Program-made: the position numbers and the translations under genes
Assembly: GCF_000455205.1 (NCBI RefSeq)
Contig: NZ_AUWQ01000005.1
Span: forward strand, 27,603 to 91,602
DNA: 64,000 nt
Direction: 5' to 3'
Source of the DNA: Mycobacterium sp. UM_CSW
GTDB taxonomy: Bacteria > Actinomycetota > Actinomycetes > Mycobacteriales > Mycobacteriaceae
Part shown: in pieces, positions 26,839 to 35,801 of the stretch
Layout of the letters: each line of letters opens with the position of its first letter
Numbering within the stretch: position 1 is the stretch's first letter
Notes under the pieces: model-generated
Told to the model about the DNA's origin: nothing
The model's database searches: none
What the model saw: only the letters and a program-made list of their open reading frames with translations

Positions 26839-27876
26839 TCAGAGCAGCTCGCGCAGCGTCTCGATCAGCTTGATCCGCTCCTGCGGCGTGCCCGCCATGG
26901 GCGCAACGTTCAGCGTGGTCACGCCCGCCTCGCGGTAGGCCGCGAGGCGGTCCTTGACGAATTCGCGCGTACCGATCAAGTTGACGTCTCGCACCAGTTC
27001 GTCGGGCACCACCTTCGCCGCGCCGTCCTTGTCGCCGGCCAGGTAGAGCTCTTGAATGCGGTCCGCTTGCGGGCCGTAGCCGTACTTGGTGGCCAGGGTG
27101 TGATAGAAGTTCTTGCCCTTGGCGCCCATCCCCCCGATGTAGAGCGCCAGGTGCGGTTTGACGAATTCGCGCAGGGGCTCGACGTTTTCGCCGATGGCTA
27201 GCACCGGTCCGGCGTACACGTCGAGCGGCCCGAGCGCGGGGTCGCGCTTGGCCTGACCGGCGGCCAGCGCCTCCCCCCACACGTCGCGCGCCTTCTCGGG
27301 CAGATAAAAGATCGGCTGCCAGCCCTCGGCGATTTCGGCGGCCAGCTCGACGTTCTTGGGCCCCAGCGCGGCAACCAGGATCGGGATGCGCTCTCGGACA
27401 GGGTTGTTGATGAGCTTCAGCGGTTTGCCGAGCCCGCTGCCCTGGCCCGCGGGCAGCGGGATCGTGTAGTGCTTGCCGCTGTGTTGCAGGGTCTCGCGGC
27501 GCCACACCTGGCGGCAGATGTCGATGACTTCGCGGGTGCGCGCGATCGGGGCGTCGTAGGGCACGCCGTGGAAGCCCTCGATCACCTGGGGGCCGGAGGC
27601 GCCTAAGCCGAGTGTGAACCGGCCGTCGGAGACATAGTCGAGACCCGCGGCGGTCATGGCGGTCAGCGTGGGGGTGCGCGTGTAGAGCTGCAGGATGCCC
27701 GACGCCAGCTCAACCCGTTCGGTGCTCGCCGCCAGGTAGCCCAGCGCGCTGACCGCGTCGAACGAATACGCCTCGGGGACAAAGACGATGTCCAACCCGG
27801 CGCGTTCCAGGTCGGCCACTTCGGCGGCGACGTCCTTGAACCCGCCGGCGTAGTTGATTCCCAATCCGATCCGCAT
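26839..27876 (-). CDS. F420-dependent LLM-class oxidoreductase
   Basis: 345 residues from MRIGLGINYAGGFKDVAAEV at 27876. The barrel motifs are LDIVFVPEAYSFDAVSALGYLA, RVELASGILQLYTRTPTLTAMTA and GRFTLGLGASGPQVIEGFHG, typical of actinobacterial F420-dependent luciferase-like reductases. It follows the NTF2-like gene by 11 bases, so the pair is an operon. The PadR gene is divergent and may regulate it. The substrate is unknown. Confidence 0.87.
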   Translation of the reverse strand: MRIGLGINYAGGFKDVAAEVADLERAGLDIVFVPEAYSFDAVSALGYLAASTERVELASGILQLYTRTPTLTAMTAAGLDYVSDGRFTLGLGASGPQVIEGFHGVPYDAPIARTREVIDICRQVWRRETLQHSGKHYTIPLPAGQGSGLGKPLKLINNPVRERIPILVAALGPKNVELAAEIAEGWQPIFYLPEKARDVWGEALAAGQAKRDPALGPLDVYAGPVLAIGENVEPLREFVKPHLALYIGGMGAKGKNFYHTLATKYGYGPQADRIQELYLAGDKDGAAKVVPDELVRDVNLIGTREFVKDRLAAYREAGVTTLNVAPMAGTPQERIKLIETLRELL

Positions 27877-27887
27877 GATCCCTGCCC

Positions 27888-28319
27888 CTATGCGGTGGCG
27901 AACTGGTTGGCCAGTTCGACGGCCTCTTGCTGAATCCGATCGAACTGCGCGGCCATCGCCTCGGACAGCGCGGTTGCACCCGACAGCGGCCGGACCATCA
28001 CCATGAAGTCGTCGATCAGCCCGTCGTCGTTGAAGTGCAGGAAGTCGCAACCCGTGATCTTTACACCCGGCGCCCCCGCTATCCCGGTCTCGAATACGAG
28101 CGCGTGGTCACGCCCGTTGCCGTCGCCGATTTCGCGGACGTAGTGGAAGTCCTCGAAGACCCGCAGCACACCGCGCAGGATCGCGGCGGTTATCGGCTTG
28201 CCGATATAGGGCTTGAACGCCACCGGGCTGGTGAACACCACGGTGTCGGCCAGCATCGCCTGGATGGCCGCCTCGTCGCGCTCCTCGACCGCCTTGCGAA
28301 AGGGATGCTTAGCACTCAT
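27888..28319 (-). CDS. SnoaL/NTF2-like protein
   Basis: 143 residues with a cone-shaped NTF2-like fold signature: an N-terminal helix with EERDEAAIQAMLADTVVFTSPV, then FEDFHYVREIGDG and CDFLHFNDDGLIDDFMVMVRP. Such proteins are small isomerases, hydratases or binding proteins. It is the first gene of a two-gene operon with the F420-dependent reductase; a joint metabolic role is likely but not specified. Confidence 0.8.
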   Translation of the reverse strand: MSAKHPFRKAVEERDEAAIQAMLADTVVFTSPVAFKPYIGKPITAAILRGVLRVFEDFHYVREIGDGNGRDHALVFETGIAGAPGVKITGCDFLHFNDDGLIDDFMVMVRPLSGATALSEAMAAQFDRIQQEAVELANQFATA

Positions 28320-28335
28320 GCGACACCTCGCATAG

Positions 28336-28347
28336 TCAATTAGTTGA
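28336..28347. promoter_or_regulatory. Imperfect palindrome upstream of NTF2/LLM operon
   Basis: TCAATTAGTTGA has outer arms TCAA/TTGA with two mismatched positions inside. It lies 17 bases before the start of the NTF2-like gene, in the intergenic region shared with the divergent PadR gene, and is a candidate site for that regulator. Weak evidence. Confidence 0.3.
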
Positions 28348-28425
28348 ATAGGCGTGCTCGACGCTAAAGCCTGTCGGTCCGTATGTCGATGTGCGATTAG
28401 TCACTTTGTTGATTATTCACATCGT

Positions 28426-28431
28426 TACACT
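28426..28431 (+). promoter_or_regulatory. -10 element giving a leaderless PadR transcript
   Basis: TACACT lies seven bases before the GTG at 28439, the spacing expected when transcription begins at the start codon itself. No good -35 element was seen. This supports the GTG at 28439 as the start. Confidence 0.45.
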
Positions 28432-28438
28432 GTCAGGC

Positions 28439-29005
28439 GTGTCCCTGCGTGATGCGGTGCTGGCCGCGCTCCTCGACGGCGAAGCCTCCGGGTACGACCT
28501 GGCCAAAGGCTTCGACGCTTCGGTCGCGAACTTCTGGATGGCCACCCCTCAGCAGCTGTATCGAGAACTCGAGCGGCTCGCCGAGCAGGGTCTCATCCGG
28601 GCGCGGGTCGTGCAGCAGGATCGTCGGCCCAACAAGCGCATGTTCTCGCTGACCGAAGCCGGCTACGAAGCGATCGTGCAGTTCACCGCCCGCGCGCCGA
28701 AGCCCTCCGTGATCCGCGACGAGCTCGCGGTCAAAGTCATGGCCGTCGACGCCGGTGACGCGCGGGCGGTGCGCGACTTCATGGTGGAACGAGTGGAACG
28801 GGCGAAGGCCAAATTGCAGCGCTACGAACGCACGCGCACCCGAATGCTCGACGGACGCAGCGAAGCGGCATATCTGGCCCAGGCCGAACGGGTGGGTCCC
28901 TATCTGACGCTGCTGCGTGGAATCTCGTTCGAAAAGGAGAACATTCGCTGGGGTGAGCGCGCGCTGACGATCATCGAGCATCGGCTACCCGGCTCGCGCG
29001 CCTAG
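28439..29005 (+). CDS. PadR-family transcriptional regulator
   Basis: 188 residues from the GTG at 28439. The winged-helix DNA-binding domain shows LRDAVLAALLDGEASGYDLAKGF, then PQQLYRELERLAEQGLIRARVVQQ and the wing; a C-terminal helical Vir-type domain follows (about residues 95-180). An earlier in-frame start would place the promoter inside the gene. It is divergent from the NTF2/LLM operon, its most likely target. Its stop codon overlaps that of the convergent decarboxylase gene. Confidence 0.9.
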   Translation: MSLRDAVLAALLDGEASGYDLAKGFDASVANFWMATPQQLYRELERLAEQGLIRARVVQQDRRPNKRMFSLTEAGYEAIVQFTARAPKPSVIRDELAVKVMAVDAGDARAVRDFMVERVERAKAKLQRYERTRTRMLDGRSEAAYLAQAERVGPYLTLLRGISFEKENIRWGERALTIIEHRLPGSRA

Positions 29006-32000
29006 GAGCGCTGCTCGGTCTGCACCGCGTCGCCGGGTTGCTGCTCGCCCATCAATTCGTCCACGCCAACCTCGGGGACATCGCCTTCGTCGGCCGTCGG
29101 CGGGTCCGCCGCGAGCGCGTCGCCGGGGTGCTGCGAACCGACCAGTTCCTCGTGCCCGACCTCGGGGACGTTCCCGTGGCCGTTGGACCGACCGTGCTTG
29201 GCCGACTTCTTCTTCGGCCCCTTCGCCGCTGCCGGCGCGGCCTTGGCTCGCGAGGGGCGATGACCGTTGGGCGCCAGCCCGACCGCCTCGCTGACCATCT
29301 CCATGGCCTTCTCGGTGTACACGCGGTACCCGAAATTCGGTAGGTAGCCGTGGATTTCGGGTGTGTCGAGGTCGCGCATGAACTGCAGAATCTCGCGGCT
29401 GAACACCTGGCCGGGCACCAAGACCGGAAACCCTGGCGGATAAGGCGTCACATACGTCGCCGACACGATGTCGACGCCCGCGTCCAGGCGTTCGTCGATC
29501 TGCTCGCCGGTGAGGTATTCGCAATTGGTGTCATCGTAGGAGAGGTAGAACGCTCGGCGGACATCCCCTTCGGGCGTCACCTCACTTCCGCTGTGATCCA
29601 GGAACGCCGGGTGGAAGCCGCTGAAATCGGGCAGGGGCAAAGACATTTCGGTGAGTCGATAGACCGCCCGCGCGAAGTGTTCGCGCTCGCCGAGGCTCAT
29701 CTCGGAGATGTTCTGGTCCAGCTCGCGGGCGATGTTGACGAGCACCTCTACCAGGAAGGCCACCGAGCTGCGGGTGGTGCCGATGTTGGTCATGAACAGC
29801 ACGCTGTTGCGCGACGTCTTGTTGATCTGAATTCCGTAGCGGTCCATCAACTGTTGGCGCTTGAACGTGTCGCCGTCGTAGCCCGTTGGCCCGATGAACA
29901 ACGTGATTCGGGACGGATCGAGCACGAACTCGTCCTGATCCCAGGCGGCCATCATGTTGCGCAGACCGGAGCGCAGCGGCTGTTCGATGGCCGACGGCCG
30001 GTAATCCTCGGGAATCAAATCGGAGGTCCGCAGGCAGCGCATGTACTTGCTGAGCAGCGGATGGTTGTCGATCGCGTCGCGCAGCTGCATCGCGTTCTCG
30101 ATCTGCCGCTGCACCAGCTCGACACCCTCCAGCGCCACCTGCCGGCGGCCGAGATCCAGCGACGCGAGGATCTGGTAGTTGGGCGAGGTGGAGGTGTGTG
30201 CCATGTACGCCTCGTGGAACGGTTCCGCCACCTTCTGGTCGTAGTCCTGATCGAAGACGTGGATCATCGATCCCTGTCGGAGCGCGGTCAGGGTCTTGTG
30301 CGTCGACTGGGTCGCATAGACCCGCACCCGGGCCCGTGCGGGGTCGGGAAGCAGGCGGCGGTCCAGCAGGTCGTCGTCGCTGGGCGCACCCTCGGTTGCC
30401 AGCTCCTCCTCGAATCGGCGCTTGTACTCGGGGTCGGCCAGCCGCTCCCGCAGCGCGCGTGCCGCCGCCATGGCGGTGCGGGTCCGATATACGGGGTGGA
30501 AGCGGGCAAACGCGAACCATGCCTCGTCCCACAGGAACACGAGATCGGGCTTGATCGCGAGGCACTCCTCCATGACCCGCTCGACGTCGTAGACGATCCC
30601 GTCGAAGGTGCAGTTCGTCAGCGACATCATCTTGACGCGGTCGAGCTTGCCGGCGCGCTTGAGCGCCAGCAGTTTCGATTTGATCTCGCGCAGCGGGACC
30701 GCGCCGTACATGGAGTAGTCGTTGAGCGGATACGCCTCGAGGTAAATGACATTCGCGCCCGCGAGCATCATCCCGTAGTGATGGGACTGGTGGCAGTTGC
30801 GGTCCAGCAGCACGATGTCACCGGGCGCCACCAACGCCTGCGTGACGATCTTGTTGGCCGTCGAGGTTCCGTTGGTGACGAAGTACGTGTGCCGCGACCC
30901 GTAGGCCTCCGCGGCGAGCTGCTGGGATTCGCGCAGCGGCCCGGTCGGCTCGAGCAGGGAGTCCAGGCCGCCACACGTCGCCGACGTCTCGGCCATGAAC
31001 ACGTCCAGGCCGTAAAAGCCGACCATATCCCGGATCCAGTGCGAGTTGACGATCGACTTGCCCTGCGAAATCGGCAGGGCGTGGAAGACGCCCGTGGGCC
31101 GGTGACTGTACTGCTTGAGGGCGCTGAAGAACGGGGTGCGGTAGCGCGCCGCCACACCCTGCAGGATCGACAGGTGAAGCTCGAGCATGCCTTCCCGAGC
31201 GTGGAACACCCGGCGAAAGTACTGGCCCAGCCGCCCCGCGATGTCCTCCACCTCGATCTCGGTCATCAGGTAGAGGTCGAGTTCGGGCCGCAACTTCGCG
31301 AGGGAAACCGCGAGGATCTGTGCACGTTCCTCGGGCGACTGGTGGTCCGCCAACTCGTGCGACACCCCGGTATCGACGAACTCCGCCAGCGCCGACAGGT
31401 CCCGGGTCGATTGGTGTGAGAAGCGCCGTCGGATCACCACCGCCTGCAGGTTGACGTTGAGCCGTGCCGCAATGAGTGCCTCATCGCCGCTGGACACCAC
31501 CACCAGCTCGTAGACGAATTCGTCGTCGGGGCGCCGCCATTTGCGGACCTCGTTGCGCAGCGCCCGCTCCTGGTCTTCGGTCATCTTCTCGACGACCAAC
31601 ACCTCGAAATAGGGGCGGTCCCGCTGCGTCGCCGGCTGATGCTCGACCAGCTGACGCGGGTCGGACGGGAACATGTCGAGGTCGTCGCTTCCCGCGTTCT
31701 CCACGTCGCCCGTGCGGTACGACTCCGTGGTCAGCGCGCGGTTGATCTGTACCAGGGCTTGCGCGAACTTGTCGTAGCTGCCGGCGGCGAACAGTCGCTG
31801 GACGCGGGCGAAATGCGGCGAACCCGGATAGGCCCAGTACGGCTCGAGAGTGCTTAGCCGCGTGAGCAATTCCTGGCAGGTGTTGATGCACTTCGTCTTC
31901 AGCGCGCCCTCGGTGGTCGGGCGGGTGAGCCGGTCGGCGGCCTCCTCCAATCGGCACCACGAGTCGCTACGGACCTGCCAAAGACTGTTGTAAGCGCGCA

Positions 32001-32013
32001 AATGTTCCGTCAT
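29002..32013 (-). CDS. Orn/Lys/Arg decarboxylase family protein, PLP-dependent
   Basis: 1003 residues, long for the family. An N-terminal wing-like domain (about 1-290) precedes a PLP domain with the tract TSATCGGLDSLLEPTGPLRES, VTNGTSTANKIV and the Schiff-base Lys in YATQSTHKTLTALRQGSMIH. A C-terminal decarboxylase domain ends near residue 920. The last 80 residues are a basic linker and two degenerate copies of a 20-residue unit (NVPEVGHEELVGSQHPGDAL and DVPEVGVDELMGEQQPGDAV). The reaction should be amino-acid decarboxylation to an amine; lysine, ornithine and arginine cannot be told apart. Similar to the mycobacterial Adi-type protein from memory. Confidence 0.88.
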   Translation of the reverse strand: MTEHLRAYNSLWQVRSDSWCRLEEAADRLTRPTTEGALKTKCINTCQELLTRLSTLEPYWAYPGSPHFARVQRLFAAGSYDKFAQALVQINRALTTESYRTGDVENAGSDDLDMFPSDPRQLVEHQPATQRDRPYFEVLVVEKMTEDQERALRNEVRKWRRPDDEFVYELVVVSSGDEALIAARLNVNLQAVVIRRRFSHQSTRDLSALAEFVDTGVSHELADHQSPEERAQILAVSLAKLRPELDLYLMTEIEVEDIAGRLGQYFRRVFHAREGMLELHLSILQGVAARYRTPFFSALKQYSHRPTGVFHALPISQGKSIVNSHWIRDMVGFYGLDVFMAETSATCGGLDSLLEPTGPLRESQQLAAEAYGSRHTYFVTNGTSTANKIVTQALVAPGDIVLLDRNCHQSHHYGMMLAGANVIYLEAYPLNDYSMYGAVPLREIKSKLLALKRAGKLDRVKMMSLTNCTFDGIVYDVERVMEECLAIKPDLVFLWDEAWFAFARFHPVYRTRTAMAAARALRERLADPEYKRRFEEELATEGAPSDDDLLDRRLLPDPARARVRVYATQSTHKTLTALRQGSMIHVFDQDYDQKVAEPFHEAYMAHTSTSPNYQILASLDLGRRQVALEGVELVQRQIENAMQLRDAIDNHPLLSKYMRCLRTSDLIPEDYRPSAIEQPLRSGLRNMMAAWDQDEFVLDPSRITLFIGPTGYDGDTFKRQQLMDRYGIQINKTSRNSVLFMTNIGTTRSSVAFLVEVLVNIARELDQNISEMSLGEREHFARAVYRLTEMSLPLPDFSGFHPAFLDHSGSEVTPEGDVRRAFYLSYDDTNCEYLTGEQIDERLDAGVDIVSATYVTPYPPGFPVLVPGQVFSREILQFMRDLDTPEIHGYLPNFGYRVYTEKAMEMVSEAVGLAPNGHRPSRAKAAPAAAKGPKKKSAKHGRSNGHGNVPEVGHEELVGSQHPGDALAADPPTADEGDVPEVGVDELMGEQQPGDAVQTEQRS

Positions 32014-32188
32014 GGTCGCCCTTTCTTTGGTCGCGGCGACTCCGTCCCGGAGCGTCGGTCAAGGTTCGCAGACACAATCCGCCCGCCGGTTACCAGAAGA
32101 CAAATATTGCACGTCCGTCGAGTAGACAGCACCCGGAGACAATGGTTACGGGCTCTTGGAACGCGTGCGTCCAACCACGCCGCCATCT

Positions 32189-32213
32189 GTTTAGGCCCTT
32201 GGCCCACGGGTAG
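32189..32213 (+). promoter_or_regulatory. SigF-like promoter for the 71-residue gene
   Basis: GTTT at 32189-32192 and GGGTAG at 32208-32213 are separated by 15 bases, matching the mycobacterial SigF pattern GTTT-N15-17-GGGTA. It lies 43 bases before the ATG at 32257. Confidence 0.55.
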
Positions 32214-32256
32214 GCCTCACACGTCAATTCTGACGACGACCTTAAGGAGGCGCGCA

Positions 32257-32472
32257 ATGGCCACGGGGGAAACCGGCTTCGACGATGTGACCTACGACCT
32301 TGTTTCGGTGCAGTACCACTCGTTGAAGGCCGGGCACGACTACGGACAGTACGTCCGCGATGCCAAGAACGCGGGGCTCGACGACGTGGCCTCGTTCTTC
32401 GAGGATGTCATGGCGGAGGATTCCAAGCGCGCGCAGCGCTGCCATGAATTCCTGGTGCAGCTCACCAAATGA
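32257..32472 (+). CDS. Small helical protein, unknown function
   Basis: 71 residues from the ATG at 32257, with an AAGGAGG ribosome binding site seven bases upstream; this decides the start against a longer in-frame reading to 32002. The sequence (FDDVTYDLVSVQYHSLKAGH, then ASFFEDVMAEDSKRAQRCHE) looks like two amphipathic helices with His, Asp and Glu residues as in ferritin-like bundles, but no family is claimed. The SigF-like promoter suggests stress or stationary-phase expression. Confidence 0.75.
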   Translation: MATGETGFDDVTYDLVSVQYHSLKAGHDYGQYVRDAKNAGLDDVASFFEDVMAEDSKRAQRCHEFLVQLTK

Positions 32473-32526
32473 GCTCACCTTCAATAAGGTTGCGTCGCAA
32501 CTCAATTGGTCGCTATCGTCGCGTAG

Positions 32527-32778
32527 ATGAGTGAAGTAACCGGTAACGACCGAATCGACGACGTCGCACCTGGCGATGTGATCGCCGTCGACCGCGGTGC
32601 CGGCGAGCAGCCATACAAGGTGGTGTTCAAGGACTTCACCGACGGCCGCTTCGTCGTGACACTCGAGGGCGCCGGCGAGACGTTCCAGCTCGGCCTGGCA
32701 CCCGGCACGCCGGTCAACAGATCCCTCGCGGCGAAATGGGAATCGGGTCAGAGTCCCACACCGCATTCAGACATTTGA
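32527..32778 (+). CDS. Small conserved hypothetical protein
   Basis: 83 residues, predicted mostly beta (VAPGDVIAVDRG, YKVVFKDFTDGRFVVTLEGA). No family recognised. A TATCGT -10 element with TTGCGT 18 bases upstream ends nine bases before the ATG, so it may have its own nearly leaderless transcript. A strong hairpin follows at 32806-32826. Confidence 0.65.
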   Translation: MSEVTGNDRIDDVAPGDVIAVDRGAGEQPYKVVFKDFTDGRFVVTLEGAGETFQLGLAPGTPVNRSLAAKWESGQSPTPHSDI

Positions 32779-32805
32779 TCGAAATCGTTTAGATCCGGCT
32801 GCGCA

Positions 32806-32826
32806 GATCCCCGTCTCGAGGGGATC
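32806..32826 (+). terminator. Hairpin after the 83-residue gene
   Basis: GATCCCC and GGGGATC form a perfect seven-base-pair stem around a GTCTCGA loop, 28 bases after the stop codon. There is no T-run, which is common for mycobacterial terminators, so termination is plausible but not certain. Confidence 0.45.
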
Positions 32827-32985
32827 GAGCCGTCCAACGACCCTCGGCCCGAGTTGCGCGTCGCCGTTTACCTGATCGGCGGGCGCGAGCACCGCGCCGC
32901 ATAATGCGCCGGGAATCAAGTCGGGAGTCCCTGGGTTCATCTGAACGAACAGCCATTTCGGACGGCCGATCGCCGAGGATTTTCG

Positions 32986-34056
32986 ATGAAGTTTCTACTC
33001 ATCACGCTGATTACCCACCTGCCCGACCCCGTTTCGGGTGAGAAGAAGAGCCCCGCCGATCGGCTGCGCGATGTGCTCGACAAGGCAGCCCTCGCCGAAG
33101 AACTGGGCTTCGACGGTTTCGCGGTTGGTGAGCGCCACGAGGACCCGTTCATCTCCTCTTCGCCTCCAGTGGTGCTCAGCCACATCGCGGCGCGCACGTC
33201 GAAGATCGGCTTGTTCACGGGCGTGACGACGTTGAGTCTGCTCGATCCGGTTCGTGCGTTCGAGGATTATTCAACGCTCGACAACCTCTCCGGCGGCCGG
33301 CTCGAACTGATCATCGGCAAGGGCAACGGTGCGGCGCAGGTCGAGCTGTTCCACGTGACCACCGCCGATCAATGGGACCGCAATCGTGAAGGCTACGAAC
33401 TGTTCCGGTTGCTGTGGGAGAACGAACGCGTGACGTGGTCGGGCCGGTTCCGCCCGCCACTCGTCAATGCGAAGGCACTGCCCCGGCCGCTTCAGCACCG
33501 AATTCGAATCTGGCACGGCAGCGCAACGAGTACCGATTCGGTCGACCTTGCCGCCCGCCACGGGGACCCGATCTTCTCCGCCAACGTCAGCAACACCATC
33601 GAGCCCTACGCCGAACTGGTTCGCCACTACCGGCAGCGCTGGGAGTCTTACGGTCACCGGCCCGAGGACGCCCTCGTCGGGGCGGGAACCGCGGGGTTCT
33701 ACATCGCCCCGACGTCGCAGGAAGCGGTGGCCACGTACCGTCCGATGTTCGAGGCACGCCTGGCGGCGCAGCGCCGTGCCGGGATTCCGGTGGTATTCGA
33801 GTCGATCGAAGATTTCGTCGAGCGAAGCTCGGCGTTGGTAGGTAGCCCAGAACAAGTGATCGACAAGGTGGGTCGCTACCACGAGCGGCTCGGACACGAA
33901 GTGATGCATCTCGCTGCGGACACCGACGGGGTGACGGCCGCCCTGCAGCGCCGTAGCCTCGAGCTGTTTCAGTCCGAAGTCGCGCCCATTCTCCGCGAGC
34001 TGATTCCGAGCCGGCCGCTTGTTTCACAGCTGACGGCCAAAGAGTTTGTCAGTTAA
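32986..34056 (+). CDS. LLM-class flavin-dependent oxidoreductase
   Basis: 356 residues. Barrel features include LGFDGFAVGERHEDPFISSSP, VVLSHIAARTSKIGLFTGVTT and NLSGGRLELIIGKGNG; the GERH motif and length resemble the alkanal/limonene monooxygenase-like LLM group. Transcribed alone. The substrate is unknown. The convergent small zinc-ribbon gene is 15 bases away. Confidence 0.85.
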   Translation: MKFLLITLITHLPDPVSGEKKSPADRLRDVLDKAALAEELGFDGFAVGERHEDPFISSSPPVVLSHIAARTSKIGLFTGVTTLSLLDPVRAFEDYSTLDNLSGGRLELIIGKGNGAAQVELFHVTTADQWDRNREGYELFRLLWENERVTWSGRFRPPLVNAKALPRPLQHRIRIWHGSATSTDSVDLAARHGDPIFSANVSNTIEPYAELVRHYRQRWESYGHRPEDALVGAGTAGFYIAPTSQEAVATYRPMFEARLAAQRRAGIPVVFESIEDFVERSSALVGSPEQVIDKVGRYHERLGHEVMHLAADTDGVTAALQRRSLELFQSEVAPILRELIPSRPLVSQLTAKEFVS

Positions 34057-34071
34057 GCGGTTTCCGCCGTC

Positions 34072-34260
34072 TTAGGCAGCCGCGGTGGCGGCCGGGTACA
34101 CCGACGTCACCTCGGAGTGGAGGTGACCGCAAGCGCCGCACTGCACCTCGTACTCGAGCTTGTTGTCAGCGAGTTCAAGAAATTGATACTCGGCCCACGC
34201 CGCGCACCGCGGGCATCGCGCCCGTCCACGTTCCACCGCCATCAGAATCTCGTCTCCCAT
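34072..34260 (-). CDS. Small zinc-ribbon protein
   Basis: 62 residues from the ATG at 34260. Two Cys pairs, RCPRCAAW and QCGACGHLH, separated by about 27 residues, form a likely zinc ribbon; two flanking beta strands are predicted. The longer in-frame reading to 34410 lacks conserved features. It may bind nucleic acid or a protein partner. It lies 80 bases downstream of the Nudix gene on the same strand, so co-transcription is possible. Confidence 0.6.
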   Translation of the reverse strand: MGDEILMAVERGRARCPRCAAWAEYQFLELADNKLEYEVQCGACGHLHSEVTSVYPAATAAA

Positions 34261-34340
34261 TACTCGCTGCACAACCCCAGAGAGACATACCCATTCGGGG
34301 CTCGGCCGAATCACCGGCTCGCCGGCGAGAGGCGCTAAAC

Positions 34341-35060
34341 CTACTTCCAGGCGAACACCGGCTGTTCCAACTCGTCCACCCGGTCGTCGCGGCCTTCCAG
34401 GCACAGCCACCGCAACTGCAGGAGCACCGCGCCGGTCGGGGCGTGGATGAGGTCGTTCCCCAGCGGGATCTGTACGACCGGTCGTGGGCTCTCCGGAATG
34501 CTGATGAACCGCGGCGAATCGTCCCGCTGCAGTTGGTGCAGGCCCACCCGGTACACCGCCAGGACCTCCGCGGGCGCGGGCCGCGGGTCCAGTCGTCCGC
34601 CTCCCCAGATCACCACCGGGGTGATGACGTAGCCCGACCGGGTCGGGTAGTCGTCGAGCAAACCCAACACCGCCGAGTCGCGCAGTTCGATGCCGACCTC
34701 CTCGCGCAATTCGCGCAGCGCCGCGTCGACGGCCGGCTCACCCGGATCGACCCGGCCACCTGGGAGCGCCCACTGCGCCGCATGGGAAGTGAGGCGAGAT
34801 GCCCTGCGGCACAGCAGGAAAGCCGCGCCACCGGACACATCGACCATGCGGCCGTCGAGGTCGTTCTCCAACTCCGGGCCCACCGCGATCCAGTCGTCCA
34901 GCGGCGCGGGATCGACCCTGTCCTCCCCGAGCTCCGAGTCGACCAAGACCACCGCGACGGCCGCGTGCCGCTTCGTCGGGTCGGTGACCGTGCGCCGGTC
35001 ATGGGCGGCCAAGTGTGCCCGGATCCGGTCGCGCAGGCCTTCGTCATAGGAGATCGTCAC
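34341..35060 (-). CDS. NUDIX hydrolase (CoA pyrophosphatase-like)
   Basis: 239 residues. The Nudix box is complete: it starts at GGRVDPGEPAVDAALRELRE and continues EVGIEL, giving the metal-binding REXXEE core. The N-terminal extension with TKRHAAVAVVLV and the ALPGGR entry resemble the CoA/ADP-ribose pyrophosphatase group. It hydrolyses nucleoside diphosphate-linked substrates; the exact one is not known. It is divergent from the hemerythrin-like gene. Confidence 0.9.
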   Translation of the reverse strand: MTISYDEGLRDRIRAHLAAHDRRTVTDPTKRHAAVAVVLVDSELGEDRVDPAPLDDWIAVGPELENDLDGRMVDVSGGAAFLLCRRASRLTSHAAQWALPGGRVDPGEPAVDAALRELREEVGIELRDSAVLGLLDDYPTRSGYVITPVVIWGGGRLDPRPAPAEVLAVYRVGLHQLQRDDSPRFISIPESPRPVVQIPLGNDLIHAPTGAVLLQLRWLCLEGRDDRVDELEQPVFAWK

Positions 35061-35151
35061 TTGTCGAGCCTAAGCAACGGCCGGTTGAACTCTGGCCCGG
35101 CATGGAACACGATGGCCGAAGGTGTAGCGGTCCGAGAGGTTAGGAGCCGGC

Positions 35152-35727
35152 ATGGCTGATATCACGGTCCTGATCCAGACCGACCACGACTGGTTCCGCG
35201 AGCAGTTCGCCAGGCTCGACGCGCTGCGCACGCAGGCGCCGGTGAACAATTCGGCACTCGAGCGGGTGTGGCGTCCCCTCGCTGACAAGCTGGATGTGCA
35301 CGCCTACATCGAGGAGAAGATCTTCTACCCGCAGCTGCTGAAGCGCGGTACCAACGATCCCGAAGGCGAGACGCTCGACGCCATCGGTGATCACAACGAC
35401 ATTCGGGACGGGGTGCGCGACGCCAACGCGGCTCGGGTCGGCACGGATGAGTGGTGGGCCGCCGTCGGCCGCACCCGGTCGGCGAACGACGACCACATGG
35501 GCGAGGAGGAACGGGACGGGCTGCCCGATTTTCGTCGCAACGCCCCGATCGGTCTGCGCGAGGCGCTCGGGCGGCAATACAGCGAGTTCATGGCCGAGCA
35601 TCCGACCACCGAGGGGTTGCCGATCGTCGACCGCGACCCCGAAGACTACGTCGACACGCTCGAAACCGATCCGCCGCCCAAACGCACGGACTTTTCCCTT
35701 CGGATCGGCAGCCTGAAAGGCCAATGA
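35152..35727 (+). CDS. Hemerythrin-like (HHE domain) protein
   Basis: 191 residues. The ligand-rich helices contain LIQTDHDWFREQF, DKLDVHAYIEEKIFYPQL, DAIGDHNDIRDGV and SANDDHMGEEERDG, giving the His/Glu set of a di-iron hemerythrin fold. Mycobacterial members respond to oxidative stress or bind oxygen or nitric oxide; some have catalase activity. Start chosen at the ATG with AGGAG upstream. The next gene starts shortly after the stop. Confidence 0.87.
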   Translation: MADITVLIQTDHDWFREQFARLDALRTQAPVNNSALERVWRPLADKLDVHAYIEEKIFYPQLLKRGTNDPEGETLDAIGDHNDIRDGVRDANAARVGTDEWWAAVGRTRSANDDHMGEEERDGLPDFRRNAPIGLREALGRQYSEFMAEHPTTEGLPIVDRDPEDYVDTLETDPPPKRTDFSLRIGSLKGQ

Positions 35728-35801
35728 GTCCGTGGCCGCGCACGGCGGCCGCGGGGTGTCCTCGGGACGGCTCCCGACGAGCGGCGTGGTTAACTGCGAA
35801 C

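Noticed and set aside
29350-31419. Very long open frame on the plus strand opposite the decarboxylase
   Set aside because: It is the antisense of a clearly conserved enzyme, its product is a low-complexity Arg/Val/Asp/His-rich sequence, and such shadows are expected in high-GC DNA.
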